Of a stretch of 64,000 nt of DNA, positions 19,901 through 31,400 are shown piece by piece. The DNA is from Pseudomonas sp. StFLB209 (GTDB lineage: Bacteria > Pseudomonadota > Gammaproteobacteria > Pseudomonadales > Pseudomonadaceae): contig NZ_AP014637.1 of NCBI RefSeq assembly GCF_000829415.1, forward strand, positions 5,225,001 through 5,289,000, in the 5' to 3' direction. The number at the start of each line of letters is the position of its first letter. The stretch's first letter is position 1. The notes beneath the pieces are model-generated. The model was given only the letters and a program-made list of their open reading frames with translations. It was not told the origin of the DNA and did no database searches. A program made the position numbers and the translations under genes.

Positions 19901-22484
19901 CCTGCATCACCCCAGAGGTCACCACCACGGTGGCTTCGGTCGGGCCGTAGTTATTGACCACCGCGAAGCCCGGATCACGCTGGAACTGGCGCAGCCGGTC
20001 GCCACCGATCAACAGGGTCTTGAGGGCCGGATGCGGCTGTTGCTGGCTGAAGGCGTATTCGGCCACCGGGGTCGGCAGGAAGCTGACGTCCAGCGGCTGG
20101 GCACGCCACCAGTCGAGCAAGGCTTCGATGTCCTGTTCGCCGTCCTGGGTCGGGGCCAGATGCAAGGTCGCGCCGCTGCACAGCGCCGGCCAGATTTCCC
20201 AGGCCATGGCATCGAAACCGAAGCCGGCCAGGCTGGAGGTATGCTTGCCCACGCCAAGGTCAAAGGCCTCGCAGTGCCAGTCCACCAGGTTGTTCAAGGT
20301 CTGGTGCTCGACCATCACCCCTTTCGGCAAACCGGTGGAACCAGAGGTGTAGATCACGTAGGCCAGGTTATTGACCGTGGCCCGTTGAGTCAGCTCGCCG
20401 TTCAGTTGCGCTACAGGCAGACGGTCCAGCTCAATCACCGGCACCGACAACACCGGCAGCCGGCCAGCCAGCTCACTCAAGGTCAGCACCACCTTGGGCT
20501 GGCTGTCACTGAGCAGGTAAGCCAGCCGCTCGGCCGGGTGCGCCGGGTCGACCGGCACGTATGCGCCGCCGGCTTTGAGCACCGCCAGCAACCCCACCAG
20601 GGTGTCGAGGCCACGGCGGGCCACCACGGCCACCCGCTCATCGGGCTGCACGCCCTGCGCCAGCAGTTGGGCCGCCAGGCCGTTGGCGCGTTGCTCCAGT
20701 TGCCCGTAGCTCAGGCTCTGGCCCTGATACACGGCGGCTACGGCGTCGGGCCGTTCGGCAGCCTGCGCGGCCACGCGCTGGTCAATGGTCAGGTGCTGCG
20801 GATAATCCGCGGCCGTGGCGTTGAAGCCATTCAATAGCTGGCGGCGCTCAGCCGCCGGCAGGATCGGTAAGCTATCAATGGCGATCTGCGGGGTCAGCTC
20901 CAGCGCCTGGACCAGTTGCTCCACGGCGCAGAGCATGTACTGGCAGACTCGCGGGCCGTCGATGCCCGCCGTGCTCAGCAGGCTGAGACTGAACTCACGA
21001 CCCAGGTCATCGACGCTCAGGGTCAGCGGGAAGTTGGTGCGCTCGCGGCCATGACGGGTGTCGATGCCCTCCCAGGCCGCCAGCGCCTCGGCATTGGCGC
21101 CGGCCACGGTGCCGCTGGCGCTGTGTCGGTAGTTGAGCAACGCGCTGAACAGCGGCGCCGGTGCCGCCACGCCGCTGCAGCGTTGGGCCAGGGCCAGCGG
21201 TGCGTGCTCGTGGCGCATCAGGCTGATCAGCCGGGCATGGGTGGTTTTCAATGCCTGGTCGGTGGCCGCGCCGTCGATATCCACCCGCAATGGCAAGGTA
21301 TTGATGAAAATGCCCAGCGCCCGGTCAGTGGCTTCGGCGCCTTGCAGGCGGCCCATCAACACCGTGCCGAACACCACCCGGGCCTGGCCACTGAGCACGC
21401 TCAACACCCGCGCCCAGGCCAGATGGAACAGGCTGGCGGCGCTGATACCCTGCTGGCGCGCCTGTTCACGCAGGCGCAGGCACAGTGGCGGCGGCAGGTT
21501 CAGGCCGGTCTCGCGGGTCGCGCTGCCGTCGCCTTGCAGGTCATGCAGACCGAACGGCAAGGTCGGCTCGTGGACCGCACCGAGCATGTCGCGGAAAAAC
21601 GCCTCGTGATCGGCCTCACTGGTGCCCAGCCGGGCCTGGGCCACGTAATTGCGAAATGGCACCGGCTTGCCCAGTTTGCCGCCCTGGCCACTGAGAAACG
21701 CCTGCATTTCATGGCGCACGACATCCAGTGCACTGTGGTCCAGTGCCATATGGTGAAACAGCAGCACCGCGCTGATCGTGCCGTTTTCTGGGTGACGGCT
21801 GAAGCCCAGTTGCAGCAGCGGCGCCCGGCTGACGTCCAGCCGCAAACGGGTCGGCTCGAAGTGCGCTTGCAGCGCCGCATCGGGCGTCTGGCCGGGTGCA
21901 GCGAGCACTTGCTGCTGAATCAGAAAGGCCTGGCGCCAGACCACTTGCACCGGTGCTGGCAGGCCCTGCCAGAGCACCGCGCTGCGCAGAATGTCGTGGC
22001 GGTCGATCACCGCCTGCAAGGCCAGCACAAAGGCGTCCAGGCGTTGTTCGCTGGCAAACACAAACTGCGCCTGGAGCACATAAGGGTCACCGCCACTGGC
22101 GCTGACATGGTGATAAAGAATGCCCTCCTGCAGCGGTGCCAGCGGGTAGATGTCCTGCACATTGGCCGCCCCGCCCGGCACCGTGGCGACGATGGCGTCG
22201 ATCTGGGCCTGGTCCAGGCTTACCAGGTTAAGCATCGCCGGGGTGATCCGGGTGGTTGCTTCGGTAATGGCATTGGCCGGCACCGTGACCTGGCCGGTGT
22301 TGCCGGGGTCGTATAGCCCTGCGCGAATCAGCTCCAGCAACGCCGGCTTGTGCGCGCGCAATATCGCCAGCATGCCCGGCTCGCTGAGCGCCTGCCGGTT
22401 GCCTTGCACCACCAGTTGGTCATCCTTGAGCGCCAACTGGATGTCCTTGGCCTTCAGGGCCGCCAATACGTCATTCAGGCTCAC
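10950..22484 (-). CDS. Viscosin-group NRPS, modules 7-9 plus tandem thioesterases (C protein)
   Basis: This protein of about 3844 aa ends the lipopeptide assembly line. Order: TubC-like docking segment (about 1-60); C7 (dual type, [12 protein letters not shown] near 128); A7 (YTSGSTG near 715) and T7 (GGHSLL near 1090); C8 (LCL type, [11 protein letters not shown] near 1150, HHIIADG near 1280); A8 (near 1758) and T8 (near 2145); C9 (dual, near 2247); A9 (near 2833) and T9 (near 3223); TE1 (GWSFGG near 3352); TE2 (GHSFGG near 3648). Specificity residues read D-A-W-F-L-G-N-V-V (Leu), D-V-W-H-V-S-L-V-D (Ser) and D-A-M-F-L-G-C-T-Y (Ile/Val-like). Tandem TEs are typical of Pseudomonas lipopeptides and should release the macrolactone. 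I chose GTG 22484 because it overlaps the upstream stop (GTGA), has GGAG just upstream and opens directly on the docking segment; a longer frame to 22679 only overlaps the upstream gene. Counterparts are ViscC, MassC and WlfC. Confidence 0.93.
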   Translation of the reverse strand: MSLNDVLAALKAKDIQLALKDDQLVVQGNRQALSEPGMLAILRAHKPALLELIRAGLYDPGNTGQVTVPANAITEATTRITPAMLNLVSLDQAQIDAIVATVPGGAANVQDIYPLAPLQEGILYHHVSASGGDPYVLQAQFVFASEQRLDAFVLALQAVIDRHDILRSAVLWQGLPAPVQVVWRQAFLIQQQVLAAPGQTPDAALQAHFEPTRLRLDVSRAPLLQLGFSRHPENGTISAVLLFHHMALDHSALDVVRHEMQAFLSGQGGKLGKPVPFRNYVAQARLGTSEADHEAFFRDMLGAVHEPTLPFGLHDLQGDGSATRETGLNLPPPLCLRLREQARQQGISAASLFHLAWARVLSVLSGQARVVFGTVLMGRLQGAEATDRALGIFINTLPLRVDIDGAATDQALKTTHARLISLMRHEHAPLALAQRCSGVAAPAPLFSALLNYRHSASGTVAGANAEALAAWEGIDTRHGRERTNFPLTLSVDDLGREFSLSLLSTAGIDGPRVCQYMLCAVEQLVQALELTPQIAIDSLPILPAAERRQLLNGFNATAADYPQHLTIDQRVAAQAAERPDAVAAVYQGQSLSYGQLEQRANGLAAQLLAQGVQPDERVAVVARRGLDTLVGLLAVLKAGGAYVPVDPAHPAERLAYLLSDSQPKVVLTLSELAGRLPVLSVPVIELDRLPVAQLNGELTQRATVNNLAYVIYTSGSTGLPKGVMVEHQTLNNLVDWHCEAFDLGVGKHTSSLAGFGFDAMAWEIWPALCSGATLHLAPTQDGEQDIEALLDWWRAQPLDVSFLPTPVAEYAFSQQQPHPALKTLLIGGDRLRQFQRDPGFAVVNNYGPTEATVVVTSGVMQVGELLHIGKPMANARAYVLDEQQQPVPIGVVGELYVGGAGVARGYLNREDLTAERFLTDPFNGGRMYRTGDLVRWLADGNLEYLGRNDDQVKIRGVRIELGEIESALAHVPGIKEAVVLALEDEPGQSRLVAWFTAAQVMEPPVLREQLLGVLPEYMVPVAFVSLDALPLTANGKVDRRALPRPQRSALFSHGYQAPQGELETALAQIWGELLGVERVSRHDRFFELGGHSLLAMRLAAQVRQRLGVELSLGELFANGELAAVAQSLSRASRSSQPEIMPVARNEPLPLSFAQQRLWFLAQMQGASAAYNIAVRLRLSGRLDEHALQRALSRIVARHETLRSRFVAHDDEPRVHISPAEGGALLRVSDAQGLDIDALMREEAARPFDLQHDALIRGQLLRIADDQHVLLLTLHHIIADGWSMGVLTRELAALYQAFSQGAADPLPPLALQYGDYAVWQRRWLSGEVLSQQADYWRQTLAGAAAQLLLPTDRPRPAQQDYSGASVPFELNARLSAGLKALARRHGVTLYMVMLSAWAQLLGRLSGQQEVVIGSPVANRDPAQIDNLIGLFVNTVALRIDISDAPDTRTLLARVKDRVLQAQAHQALPFEQVVEAVRPARSLAYSPIFQTLLSWDSGLDGGLDGSADGQPMLGELHLQGIAQHSQVAKFDLSLNLGETASGIGGNLEYASALFDATTIERYAGYLQRTLQAMLDAEQAALEYADILTAEERWQLLEGFNATAVPYDLEQTLHGLFSAQVQRTPNATALQAGEQVLSYAQLEARADALAQVLIEQGVQPDARVAICVERSVEMVVGLLGILKAGGAYVPLDPAYPLERLQHMLEDSEPVVLLVHQATRNLLPVSGIPVINLETIVAGAPVGASLLANASASNLAYVIYTSGSTGKPKGVMNEHAAVVNRLLWMQDAYGLTAGDRVLQKTPFSFDVSVWEFFWPLITGAQLVMAKPEGHKDPAYLKRIIDQQQITTLHFVPSMLEVFLAHGEAGDCTSLKRVVCSGEALPGHLVRRFKTQLPHSELHNLYGPTEAAVDVTAWDCAGPLEQTPDNTPIGQPIANTRMYILDSQQQPVPLGVVGELYIGGVQVARGYLNRPELNAERFLNDPFADGRMYRTGDVARYLADGTIEYLGRNDDQVKIRGLRIELGEIQSRLTDQSEINEAVVVAREDVPGDKRLVAYYTAAHALEIATLRAHLLASLPEFMVPAQFVHLAALPLSPNGKLDRKALPAPDAQSLAVREYQAPQGELEITLAGLWAELLGVERAGRQDHFFELGGHSLLAVTLVARLRRLGLATDVQVLFGQPTLAALAATLSRGPQADVPANRIPAGCTQITPELLPLLALQQSDINRIVASVPGGAANVQDIYPLAPLQAGILYHHLAAGEGDPYVLQAQFAFADPQRLDAFAEALQAVIDRHDILRSSMFWDALAEPVQVVWRQATLIRETFHAAPGEAGLLQQLQARYASHSYRMPLDQAPLLRLVQAQEPGSQRVVALLLFHHLVMDHVALEVLRHEMQALLVHEQASLPAPVPYRTYVALSRQGLGEEQHRALFSEMLADVDEPTLPFGIAQLAAGPTGRAQQRVDDGLSVRLREQARRLGVSTASLVHLAWARLLGQLAGRDDVLFGTVLLGRLQGGEGAERALGVFINTLPLRVRLAEDSVEVAARAVHAGLTRLLRHEHAPLALAQRCSGLAAGTPLFSALLNYRHSAEPADAASQGRQAWQGIEVLHSEERTNYPLTLSVDDLGSGLSLTALTTPGINASRVCGAMAEVLQQLTLALEQAPQSALLALDPLPAAERQRLLVDFNASARDYPRELTAHAAFERQVAQQPQATAVVDGSQTLSYEQLNARANRLAHYLIGIGVKPGDHLAILLPRSIDLLVSQLAISKCAAVYVPLDIHAPAERQAFIVQDSQAVALLTRSDTALEYPARRLDLDQLPLADQSVHNPQLAQDAAAPVYIMYTSGSTGTPKGVLIAHRGITRLVLNSNYADFNAQDRVAFASNPAFDASTMDVWGALLNGGCVVVVDHATLLDPQRFADCLREQQVSILFVTTALFNQYVQLMPEVLAGLRILLCGGERAEPAMFRRLLAVAPQLRLVHCYGPTETTTYATTYEVQAVDEHAQGVPIGGPIANSTVYVLDARQQPVPLGVPGELYIGGDGVARGYLNRPELTAEKFLRDPFSPQADALMYRTGDQVRWLESGQLEYIGRHDDQVKIRGFRVELGEIEARLAACPGVKDVVVLARQIEPGTLRLVAWYTVAEQPGACPDNVALRAWLQARLPEYMVPAAWVRMSQLPLTNNGKVDRKALPMPSPEAFVSRVFEAPQGELEQQLAACWREVLQVPQVGRHDSFFELGGHSLLAVRLVNQLQQAGLSITLAELFQHVSVESVAALLAQRSGLPEQNQALITVRGGASGTPLFLVHEFSGLDVYFPALGRHIDGDFPIYGLPGIALGQPQLQTMECLAARLVTVIRSAQPEGPYRLAGWSFGGVLAFEVALQLLGMDQQVEFLGLLDTYVPRWTDQGKARWSGVDVLQQQLLLHCRMHWLSQGEAGRQPLQDLDRLPAGLEFNELLQRCRDQQLLYPDLAAASAADLQQFMAREVAHGHALAHYRINPINLPVHLFCAAERPTPLSQRSPSLGWETQLAAGQLCCIEVPGDHQSMMQAPHVQVLGQALSAAMSRAQQARAGQPQAAAYQPLVTIQSGQPSHAPVFCVPGAGDSITSFIGLSEALGPEWPIHGLQPRGLDGTSVPHSRVEAAARFYVQAIEQVYPHGPLNLVGHSFGGWVAYAMAAELQRRGREITSLTLIDSEAPGSSGVAGRSYTTTAALQRLIEALQLASGKSLGIDPQVFADADDASQLQLLHQGLVSAGVLSRHSAPDAMHGPARTYASALRTRYRPTQRYDGPLRLVLVDDPVLDSAGNQREQTNMLNGWEKLTPELAVWYGPGNHFTILKTPNVYSLAAWWHDGQTVTEGEVLS
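16042..17708 (-). repeat. Serine A-T block, copy in the three-module NRPS
   Basis: About 1.67 kb, running from the C-A linker (codons for [10 protein letters not shown]) to the carrier-domain motif [10 protein letters not shown], is almost identical to 22611-24277 in the other NRPS gene. The offset is a constant 6569 bases at every point checked, so no net indels separate the copies. Sequence on both sides diverges sharply. This marks a recent duplication or gene conversion of a whole adenylation unit. Confidence 0.88.
17250..17276. repeat. REP sequence inside the A8 coding region
   Basis: The coding strand contains CCTGTAGGCGCGAGCTTGCTCGCGAA, a typical Pseudomonas REP core (GCGAGC TTGCTCGC). 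It is read in frame as [10 protein letters not shown] between the upstream ETIVAG and the downstream [13 protein letters not shown] motif. It therefore adds a small loop just before the phosphate-binding motif of the serine A domain. Confidence 0.85.
19590..20830 (-). repeat. Leucine A-core block, copy in the three-module NRPS
   Basis: About 1.24 kb covering the A7 domain, from the C-A linker ([11 protein letters not shown]) to the A8 motif ([11 protein letters not shown]), is nearly identical to 26201-27441. The offset is constant at 6611 bases. Outside the block, including the rest of the A subdomain and the carrier domain, the modules diverge. The exchanged unit is therefore different from that of the serine block. 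Confidence 0.85.
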
Positions 22485-25400
22485 AGGACGATCTCCATTC
22501 TTTCCGTAATTGCCGCGTAGCCGGCCAGGGTCGGTTGCTCGAACAACGCCCTGACATCGGCCTCGATTCCTTGCTGTTGCAGACGGCCGATCAGGGTCAC
22601 CGCCAATAACGAATGCCCGCCCAGCTCGAAGAAGTGATCCTGCCGTCCGACCCGCTCCACCCCCAGCAGCTCGGCCCACAGCCCGGCCAGGGTGATTTCC
22701 AGCTCGCCCTGTGGCGCCTGGTATTCACGCACCGCCAGCGATTGCGCATCCGGCGCCGGCAGGGCCTTGCGGTCCAGCTTGCCGTTGGGGCTCAGCGGCA
22801 AGGCCGCCAAGTGCACGAACTGCGCCGGAACCATGAACTCCGGCAGGCTTGCCAGCAGGTGCGCCCTCAAGGTGGCGATTTCCAGGGCATGGGCAGCGGT
22901 GTAGTACGCCACCAGACGCTTGTCGCCCGGCACGTCTTCGCGGGCAACCACGACTGCTTCATTAATTTCAGACTGATCGGTCAGGCGTGACTGAATCTCG
23001 CCCAGCTCAATCCGCAGACCACGGATCTTCACCTGGTCGTCATTACGCCCCAGATATTCGATGGTGCCATCAGCCAGATAGCGTGCGACGTCGCCGGTAC
23101 GGTACATGCGGCCGTCCGCAAACGGGTCATTGAGGAAACGTTCGGCATTCAGCTCCGGGCGGTTCAGGTAACCGCGCGCCACCTGCACGCCACCGATGTA
23201 CAGCTCACCGACCACACCCAGTGGCACCGGTTGTTGCTGGCTGTCGAGGATGTACATGCGGGTATTGGCAATCGGCTGGCCGATCGGCGTGTTGTCCGGG
23301 GTCTGCTCCAGCGGCCCGGCGCAATCCCAGGCGGTGACGTCCACTGCTGCTTCGGTGGGGCCATACAGGTTGTGCAGTTCGCTGTGCGGCAACTGCGTCT
23401 TGAAGCGCCGCACCAGGTGGCCCGGCAGGGCTTCACCGCTGCACACCACGCGCTTGAGCGACGTGCAATCGCCCGCCTCGCCATGGGCCAGGAACACCTC
23501 CAGCATCGAGGGCACGAAATGCAAGGTGGTGATCTGCTGCTGATCGATGATCCGCTTCAAATAGGCCGGGTCTTTATGCCCTTCGGGCTTGGCCATGATC
23601 AGTTGCGCGCCGGTGATCAACGGCCAGAAGAACTCCCACACCGAGACGTCGAAGCTGAACGGGGTCTTTTGCAAGATCCGGTCTTGCGCCGTCAGGCCAT
23701 AGGCGTCCTGCATCCACAGCAGGCGGTTGACCACCGCCGCGTGCTCGTTCATCACCCCTTTGGGCTTACCGGTGGAACCGGAGGTGTAGATCACATAGGC
23801 CAGATTTGAGGCGGATGCATTCGCGAGCAAGCTCGCGCCTACAGGTGCTCCAGCGACAATTGTCTCCAGATTGATGACCGGGATGCCGCTGACGGGCAAC
23901 AGGTTGCGGGTCGCTTGATGCACCAGCAACACCACCGGCTCGCTGTCTTCGAGCATGTGCTGCAGGCGCTCCAGCGGATACGCCGGGTCCAGCGGCACAT
24001 AGGCACCGCCAGCCTTGAGGATGCCCAGCAAGCCGACCACCATCTCGACACTGCGCTCGACACAGATCGCCACCCGCGCATCGGGCTGTACGCCCTGCTC
24101 AATCAGCACCTGAGCCAGAGCATCGGCCCGTGCCTCCAGTTGCGCATAGCTGAGCACCTGCTCACCGGCCTGCAATGCCGTAGCATTCGGGGTGCGCTGC
24201 ACCTGGGCAGAGAAAAGCCCGTGCAGGGTCTGCTCAAGATCGTAAGGTACGGCGGTGGCGTTGAAGCCTTCCAGCAGTTGCTGACGTTCTTCGTTGTCCA
24301 GCACCGGCAGGGTATTGACCGACCGCCGCGGCTGCTGCTCAAGAGCCTCGACCAGCTCGCTCAGGGCCTGCTGCATGTAGCCGCACAGGCGCTCGGCACC
24401 GATGCTGGCCGGCGTCAAGACAGTCAGTCTAAAACCATCACCCAAATCGTCGGCATTCAGGGTTAGCGGGTAGTTGGTGCGCCCTTCATGCTTGAGGGTG
24501 ACGATGCCTTGCAAGGCTTGTTGCTGGCTGGCGTGGTTCTCGCTGTGACGGAAGTTGAGCATCGCGCTGAACAGCGGTAGCGGCGCGGCCACCCCGCTGC
24601 AACGCTGGGCCAGGGCCAACGGCGCGTGTTCATGCACCAACAGCGCACTGAGCCGGGCATGGGTGCTTTTGAGCGCGTCACGCACACCGGCGCCGTCAAG
24701 GTCGACCCGCAGCGGCAAGGTATTGATGAACATCCCCAGGCCGCGATCAGCGCCGGCACCGCCTTGCAGGCGGCCAAGCAACACGGTGCCGAACACCACG
24801 CTGTCCTTGCCGCTGGTGGCGCCCAGCACCCGTGCCCAGGCCAGGTGGAACAGGCTCGCCGCACTGACCCCGGCCTGTTGCGCCTGACTGCGCAGGCGGC
24901 TGGCCAGGCTGGTCGCCAGCTCCAGCTGGAATTGTTCGATATCGGCGCCGTCACCCTGCACGTCACGCAGGCCAAACGGCAGGGTCGGCTCGTCGATGTC
25001 GCCAAGCATGTCGCGGAAAAACCCTTCATGCTCCTGCTCACTGACCCCATGACGGGCCTGGACCACATAGTTGCGATAGGGAATTGCCTGGCCCAGCGAG
25101 GCGTCCAGGCCCAGCAGGCTGACCTGCATTTCCTGGCGTACCACCTCCAGCGCGGTATGGTCCAGCGCCAAGTGATGGAACAGCAGGATCGCGACCACCC
25201 GCTGATTGGCCGGATCATTGGCCAGCACCAACTGGACCAGCGGCGCCTGGCTGATGTCCAGGCGGTAATCGCGGGCGTCGAAGCGCGCTTGCAACTGGGT
25301 CAGCACATCGCCGGCGGCCGGGTTGAGCTGCACTTCCAGCAACGGCAATGGCGCCTGGCGCCAGACCACTTGCACCGGGGTCGGCAGCCCCTGCCAGAGC

Positions 25401-28400
25401 ACCGCAGTGCGCAGGATGTCATGCCGGGCGATGGCCGCGCGCAGCGCGTCAGCAAAGGCCAGCAGGCGTTCATGGCTGTCGAACGCCAGGCACGATTGCA
25501 GCAGGTACGGGTCACCCTGGCGGGCACTGATGTGGTGATAGAGGATGCCTTCCTGCAACGGCGCCAGCGGGTAGATATCCTGCACATTGGCCACGCCGCC
25601 CGGCACGCTGGCGACAATATGGTCGATGGCTGACTGATCGAGCTGCACCAGCGGCAGCAGGTCGGGGGTGATGCGTTGCGTATCAAGCGTGATCAGGTTG
25701 GCCGGCACCGCCACTTCACGGCTGTTGCCCACGGCGGCGGCCAGCGCGGCCAGGGTCGGCTGGTTGAACAGCACCCGCACATCGCTGGCCAGCCCGGCCT
25801 GGCGCATGCGCTCGACCAGCGTGACCGCCAGCAACGAATGCCCGCCCAGCTCAAAGAAATGATCGAAACGCCCGACCCGCGGTACCTTGAGCACCTCAGC
25901 CCAGATCGCTGCCAGGGCCGTTTCGGTCTCGCCTTGCGGCGCCTGGTACTCACGGCTGAGCAACGCCTCCTGATCCGGGTCCGGCAGCGCCTTGCGGTCG
26001 AGCTTGCCATTGACGGTCAGCGGCAGGCTGTCGAGCTGTACCCAGGCTGCCGGTATCAGGTAATCGGCCAACCGGCCTTGCAGGTAATCACGCAGCGCCT
26101 GCAGGTCCACAGGCTGTGTGGCAGTGAACCAGACCACCAGTTGCCCGCCGCGTACCAGCGCCACCGCATCCTTGACGGCCGCATGGCTGCTCAGTGCGGC
26201 TTCAATCTCGCCCAGCTCGACCCGCACCCCGCGAATCTTCACCTGGTCGTCATTACGGCCCAGATATTCCAGATTGCCATCGGCCAGCCAGCGCACCAGG
26301 TCGCCGGTGCGGTACATCCGCCCGCCATTGAACGGGTCAGTCAAAAAGCGTTCGGCGGTGAGGTCTTCACGGTTCAGATAACCGCGCGCCACACCGGCAC
26401 CGCCGACATACAGCTCACCGACCACACCGATTGGCACCGGCTGTTGCTGCTCGTCCAGCACGTAAGCCCTGGCATTGGCCATCGGCTTGCCGATATGCAG
26501 CAGCTCACCCACCTGCATGACGCCGGAGGTCGCCACCACCGTGGCTTCGGTCGGGCCGTAGTTATTGACCACCGCGAAGCCTGGATCACGCTGGAACTGG
26601 CGCAGCCGGTCACCGCCGATCAACAGGGTCTTGAGGGTCGGGTGCGGTTGTTGCTGGCTAAAGGCGTATTCCGCTACCGGGGTCGGCAAGAAGCTGACGT
26701 CCAGCGGCTGAGCCCGCCACCAGTCGAGCAAGGCTTCGATGTCCTGTTCGCCGTCCTGAGTCGGGGCCAGATGCAGGGTCGCGCCACTGCACAGTGCCGG
26801 CCAGATTTCCCAGGCCATGGCGTCGAAACCGAAGCCGGCCAGGCTGGAGGTGTGTTTGCCCACGCCAAGCTCGAAGGCTTGACAGTGCCAGTCCACCAGG
26901 TTTTTAAGGGTCTGGTGCTCGACCATTACACCTTTGGGCAGGCCGGTGGAGCCGGAGGTGTAGATCACGTAGGCCAGGTTATTGACCGTGGCCCGTTGAG
27001 TCAGCTCGCCGTTCAACTGCGCTAAAGGCAGACGGTCCAGTTCGATCACCGGCACCGACAACACCGGTAGCCGGCCAACCAGCTCACTCAAGGTCAGCAC
27101 CACCTTGGGCTGGCTGTCACTGAGCAGGTAAGCCAGCCGCTCGGCCGGGTGCGCCGGGTCGACCGGCACGTATGCGCCGCCGGCTTTGAGCACCGCCAGC
27201 AACCCCACCAGGGTGTCGAGGCCACGGCGGGCCACCACGGCCACCCGCTCATCGGGCTGCACGCCCTGCGCCAGCAGTTGGGCCGCCAGGCCGTTGGCGC
27301 GTTGCTCCAGTTGCCCGTAGCTCAGGCTCTGGCCCTGATACACGGCAGCTACGGCGTCGGGACGCTCGGCAGCCTGCGCGGCCACGCGCTGGTCAATGGT
27401 CAGGCGCTGCGGATAATCCGCAGTCGTGGCGTTGAAGCCGTCCAGCAGCTGTTGGCGCTCAGCGGCCGGCAAAATCGGCAACTGCTCCAGCGTCTGCGCC
27501 GGATCAGCCCGCAGCGCCTCGCTCAATTGCTGTACGGCCGCCTGCATATAGCCGCAGATGCGCTCGGCGCCGATGCTGCTGGCAGCCAGCACGGTCAGGG
27601 CAAAGTCTTCGCCCAGGTCATCGACACTCAAGGTCAGCGGGTAATTGCTGCGCTCTTCACCGCCCAGCAGTTGCACGCCTTCCCAGATCCCCTGGCCGTC
27701 GCGCGGCTGGTGTTCGACGGCGCTGTGCCGGTAGTTGAGCAAGGCGCTGAACAGCGGCGAACCCTTGGCCACGCCGCTGCAACGCTGGGCCAGCGCCAGC
27801 GAGGCATGTTCGTGACCGAGCAAGGCGGTCAGGCGTTGATGGGTGGTCTTGACCCCGTCACGCAGCGCCGCACGGGTGTCGACCCGCAGCGGCAGGGTAT
27901 TGATGAACACCCCCAGCGCCCGGTCGGCGCCCTCGCCGCCCTGCATGCGGCCGAGCAATACGGTGCCGAACACCACGTCACGCCGGTTGGCCAGAACCCC
28001 CAATACACGCGCCCAGGCCAGGTGCATCAGGCTCGCGGCACTGACCCCGAGCTGACGGGCCTGCTCGCGCAGTTGGCGGCTCAAGGACGGCGCCAACGGC
28101 AGGCGCGCCTCCTCGATGCCACGCCCGTCGCCTTGCACGTCCTGCAAGCCAAACGGCAGGGTCGGCTCGTCGATATCGCCCAACAGCTCACGGAAGAACA
28201 GCTCATGCTCCTGCTCGCTGGCGCCAAGCCGGGCCTGGGCCACGTAATTGCGGTATGGCACAGGCTGGCTCAGCGACTGGGCCTGGCCGAACATCAGCGC
28301 CTGCATTTCCTGACCGACCACCTCCATGGCGGTATGGTCCAGGATCAGGTGGTGAAACAGCAGAATCGCGACCACCCGCTGGTTGACCGGGTCATCGGCG

Positions 28401-31400
28401 TAAACAATGCGCAACAGCGGCGCCTGGCTCAGGTCGAGCCGGTAGTGGCGGGCGTCGAAACGCGCCTGCAACTGGTTGAGCACATCACCGTCCTGCGCCG
28501 CCAGCGGCACGTGCTGCACCGGCAGCTCGGCGTGGCGCCAGACCACTTGCTGGGCGGCGGGCAAGTCCTGCCAGAGCACCGCAGTGCGCAGAATGTCATG
28601 GCGGTCGATGACCTGCTGCAACGTCGCGGCGAAGGCCTGTAGACGTTCGACACTGTCAAACGCCAGACGCGACTGCAACAGGTACGGATCGCCGCGTTCG
28701 GCGCTGATGTGGTGGTACAGAATGCCTTCCTGCAGCGGTGCCAGGCCGTAGATGTCCTGCACATTGGCCGCACCGCCCGGCACGCTGCTGACGATCCGGT
28801 CGATCGACGGCTGGTCCAGCACGGTCAGCGACAACTGCTCCGGGCTGATATGTTCAGCGCCGCGCGCAATCAAGTTGTCCGGCACCAGAACTTCCCGGCC
28901 ACTGCCCACCGCTGCCGCCAGCGCCGCCAGGCTTGGCTGGCTGAACAGCGCACGCACGTCGCAGCTCAGGCCGATCTGGCGCATGCGCTCGATCAGCGTC
29001 ACGGCCAGCAGCGAATGCCCGCCCAGCTCGAAGAAGTGATCGAAGCGCCCAACCTGCTCGACCTTGAGCAACTCGCTCCAGATCGCCGCCAGGGCAATCT
29101 CGGTATCGCCCTGAGGCGGCACGAACGCGCGGCTGACCAGCGCCTGCTGGTCCGGGGCCGGCAAGGCGCGGCGGTCGAGCTTGCCGTTGCGGGTCAGTGG
29201 CAGACTATCGAGCTGCACATAGGCAGCCGGCACCATGTAATCGGGCAACTGGCTGTGCAGATGCTCATGCAGTTCGGCCAGCAACGGCGCAGGCGCGCCG
29301 GCCTGAATAGTGAAGTACGCCACCAGGCGTTTGTCTCCCGGCGCGTCCTCGCGCACCAGCACCGCCACGTCGCGCAATGCCGGCAGCGCCGCCAGCCGCG
29401 CTTCGATCTCACCCGGCTCGATACGGAACCCGCGAATCTTCACCTGCTGGTCGTTACGGCCCAGATACAGCAGGGTGCCATCGGCCTGCCAACTGACCAG
29501 ATCGCCGGTGCGGTACAGCTTTGCCTGGGGCTGGTCGCTGAACGGGTCGGCAATGAAACGCTCGTCAGTCAGTTGCGGCTGGTTCAGGTAGCCCTTGGCT
29601 ACGCCGTCACCGCCCACGTACAGCTCGCCCACCGCACCGACCGGCAACAACTGCTGGCGCGCGTCGAGCACATAAACCCGGGTGTTACCAATCGGCCGAC
29701 CAATCGGGATGCTGCCCGGCCCGGCCTGGGTGATGAGCTCAGTGGTGGTAAAGGTAGTGGCCTCGGTCGGGCCATAGCCGTTGAGCAGGTGCTGCGGCGC
29801 GCCGTCGCGCAGGACCCGGGCGATCACCGCCGGGTCGAGCACGTCACCACCGACCATCAGGTAGCGCAACCGGCTGAACGCTGGCAGCAAGTCTGCGGCG
29901 TATTGATGAAACAGCCCGGCGGTCAGCCACAGGACACTGATGGCCTGCTGCTCCAGCAACGCGGCAAAGTCCTGGCGCGACAGCACGGTGTCCTGGCCGA
30001 CCACCACCACACAACCGCCGTTGAGCAGCGGCGCCCAGACTTCCAGGGTGCTGGCGTCGAACGCCGGGTTGGAGGCAAAGGCCACCCGGTCCTGCGCGTT
30101 GAATTCGGCAAAGCCGTTATTGAGCACCAGCCGGCTGATGGCCCGGTGCGGCACCAGCACCCCTTTGGGCGTGCCGGTGGAACCGGAGGTGTACATGATG
30201 TAAGCCACGCCTTCGGCTGATTGCATCAGATGCGGATCGTGGGCCGGGTAATCGTGCAGCACCTGCTCGTCGAGATTCAGGCGCCGCGCCGGGTAATCCA
30301 CGGGCTGACCGCTCTCGGTCAACAACAGCACCGCCTGGCTGTCCTGAACCATGAACGCCTGGCGTTCGGCCGGGGCGTTGACATCCAGCGGCACGTACAC
30401 CGCCGCGCACTTGCTGATTGCCAGTTGCGCCACCAGCAGCGGCAACGAACGCTCCAGCAACACCGCCACGCTGTGCCCGGACTGCACGCCCAGGCCGAGC
30501 AGATGATAGGCCAGGCGGTTGGCCTGCTCATTGAGCTCGCGATAGCTCAACTGCTGCGCGCCATGCACCGCCGCCACCGCCTGCGGCTGGCGGGCAGCCT
30601 GCAGCTCGAACAGCCGGTGCACGGTTTGCTCGCGGGGATAGTCACGCCCGGTCAGGTTGAAACCGCTCACCACCCGCTCGCGCTCGGCCGCCGACAGCAC
30701 CGAAACCTTGTGCACGGCACGGTGCGGGGCCTGCTCCAGAGCCAGAACCAGGTTGTCCAGCGCCGCATGCAAGGCTTCACAGACCCGCACCCCGTCCACG
30801 CTGGCCAGCGCTTGCACGGTCAGGCGCAGGCCGCTGCCGAAATCATCGACGTTGACCACCAGCGGGTAGTTGCTGCGCTCCCGGGAGCTGAGTACGTCAA
30901 TGCCTTGCCAACCGGCGGCGCCGCTGTCTGGCGTGGTGCTGTGGCGATAATTGAGCAAGGTGCCGAACAGCGGCTGGGCCGCCGGCACCGCGCTGCAACG
31001 CAGCGCCTGGGCCAAGGATGCCTGCTCATGACCGAGTAACTCGGCCAGGCTTTGATGGGTGCTGCGCAGCGCCTGCAATACCGGGGCGGCATTGACATCA
31101 ATGCGCAGCGGTAAGGTGTTGATAAACATGCCCAGTGCCCGGTCCGCGCCCTCGCCGCCCTGCAAACGGCCCAGCAGCACGGTGCCAAACACCACCTGCT
31201 CGCGCCCGGACAGGCGCGCCAGCACCAGTGCCCAGGCTTGATGCACCAGGCTCGCGATACTGATGCCCAGGTGCCGGGCCTGCTGACGCAGGCGTGTATC
31301 CAGTGCAGCATCGACCGGCAGGTGGCTGTCGACAATGGCACTGCCGTCGCCGTGAACATCCTGCAAACCATAGGCCAGGGTCGGTTCGTCGATGTCACCG

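Noticed and set aside
22485..22679. Upstream extension of the three-module NRPS start
   Set aside because: The added 65 residues overlap the end of the preceding NRPS gene and are Gly/Arg-rich noise. The GTG at 22484 has a ribosome site and opens directly on the docking segment.
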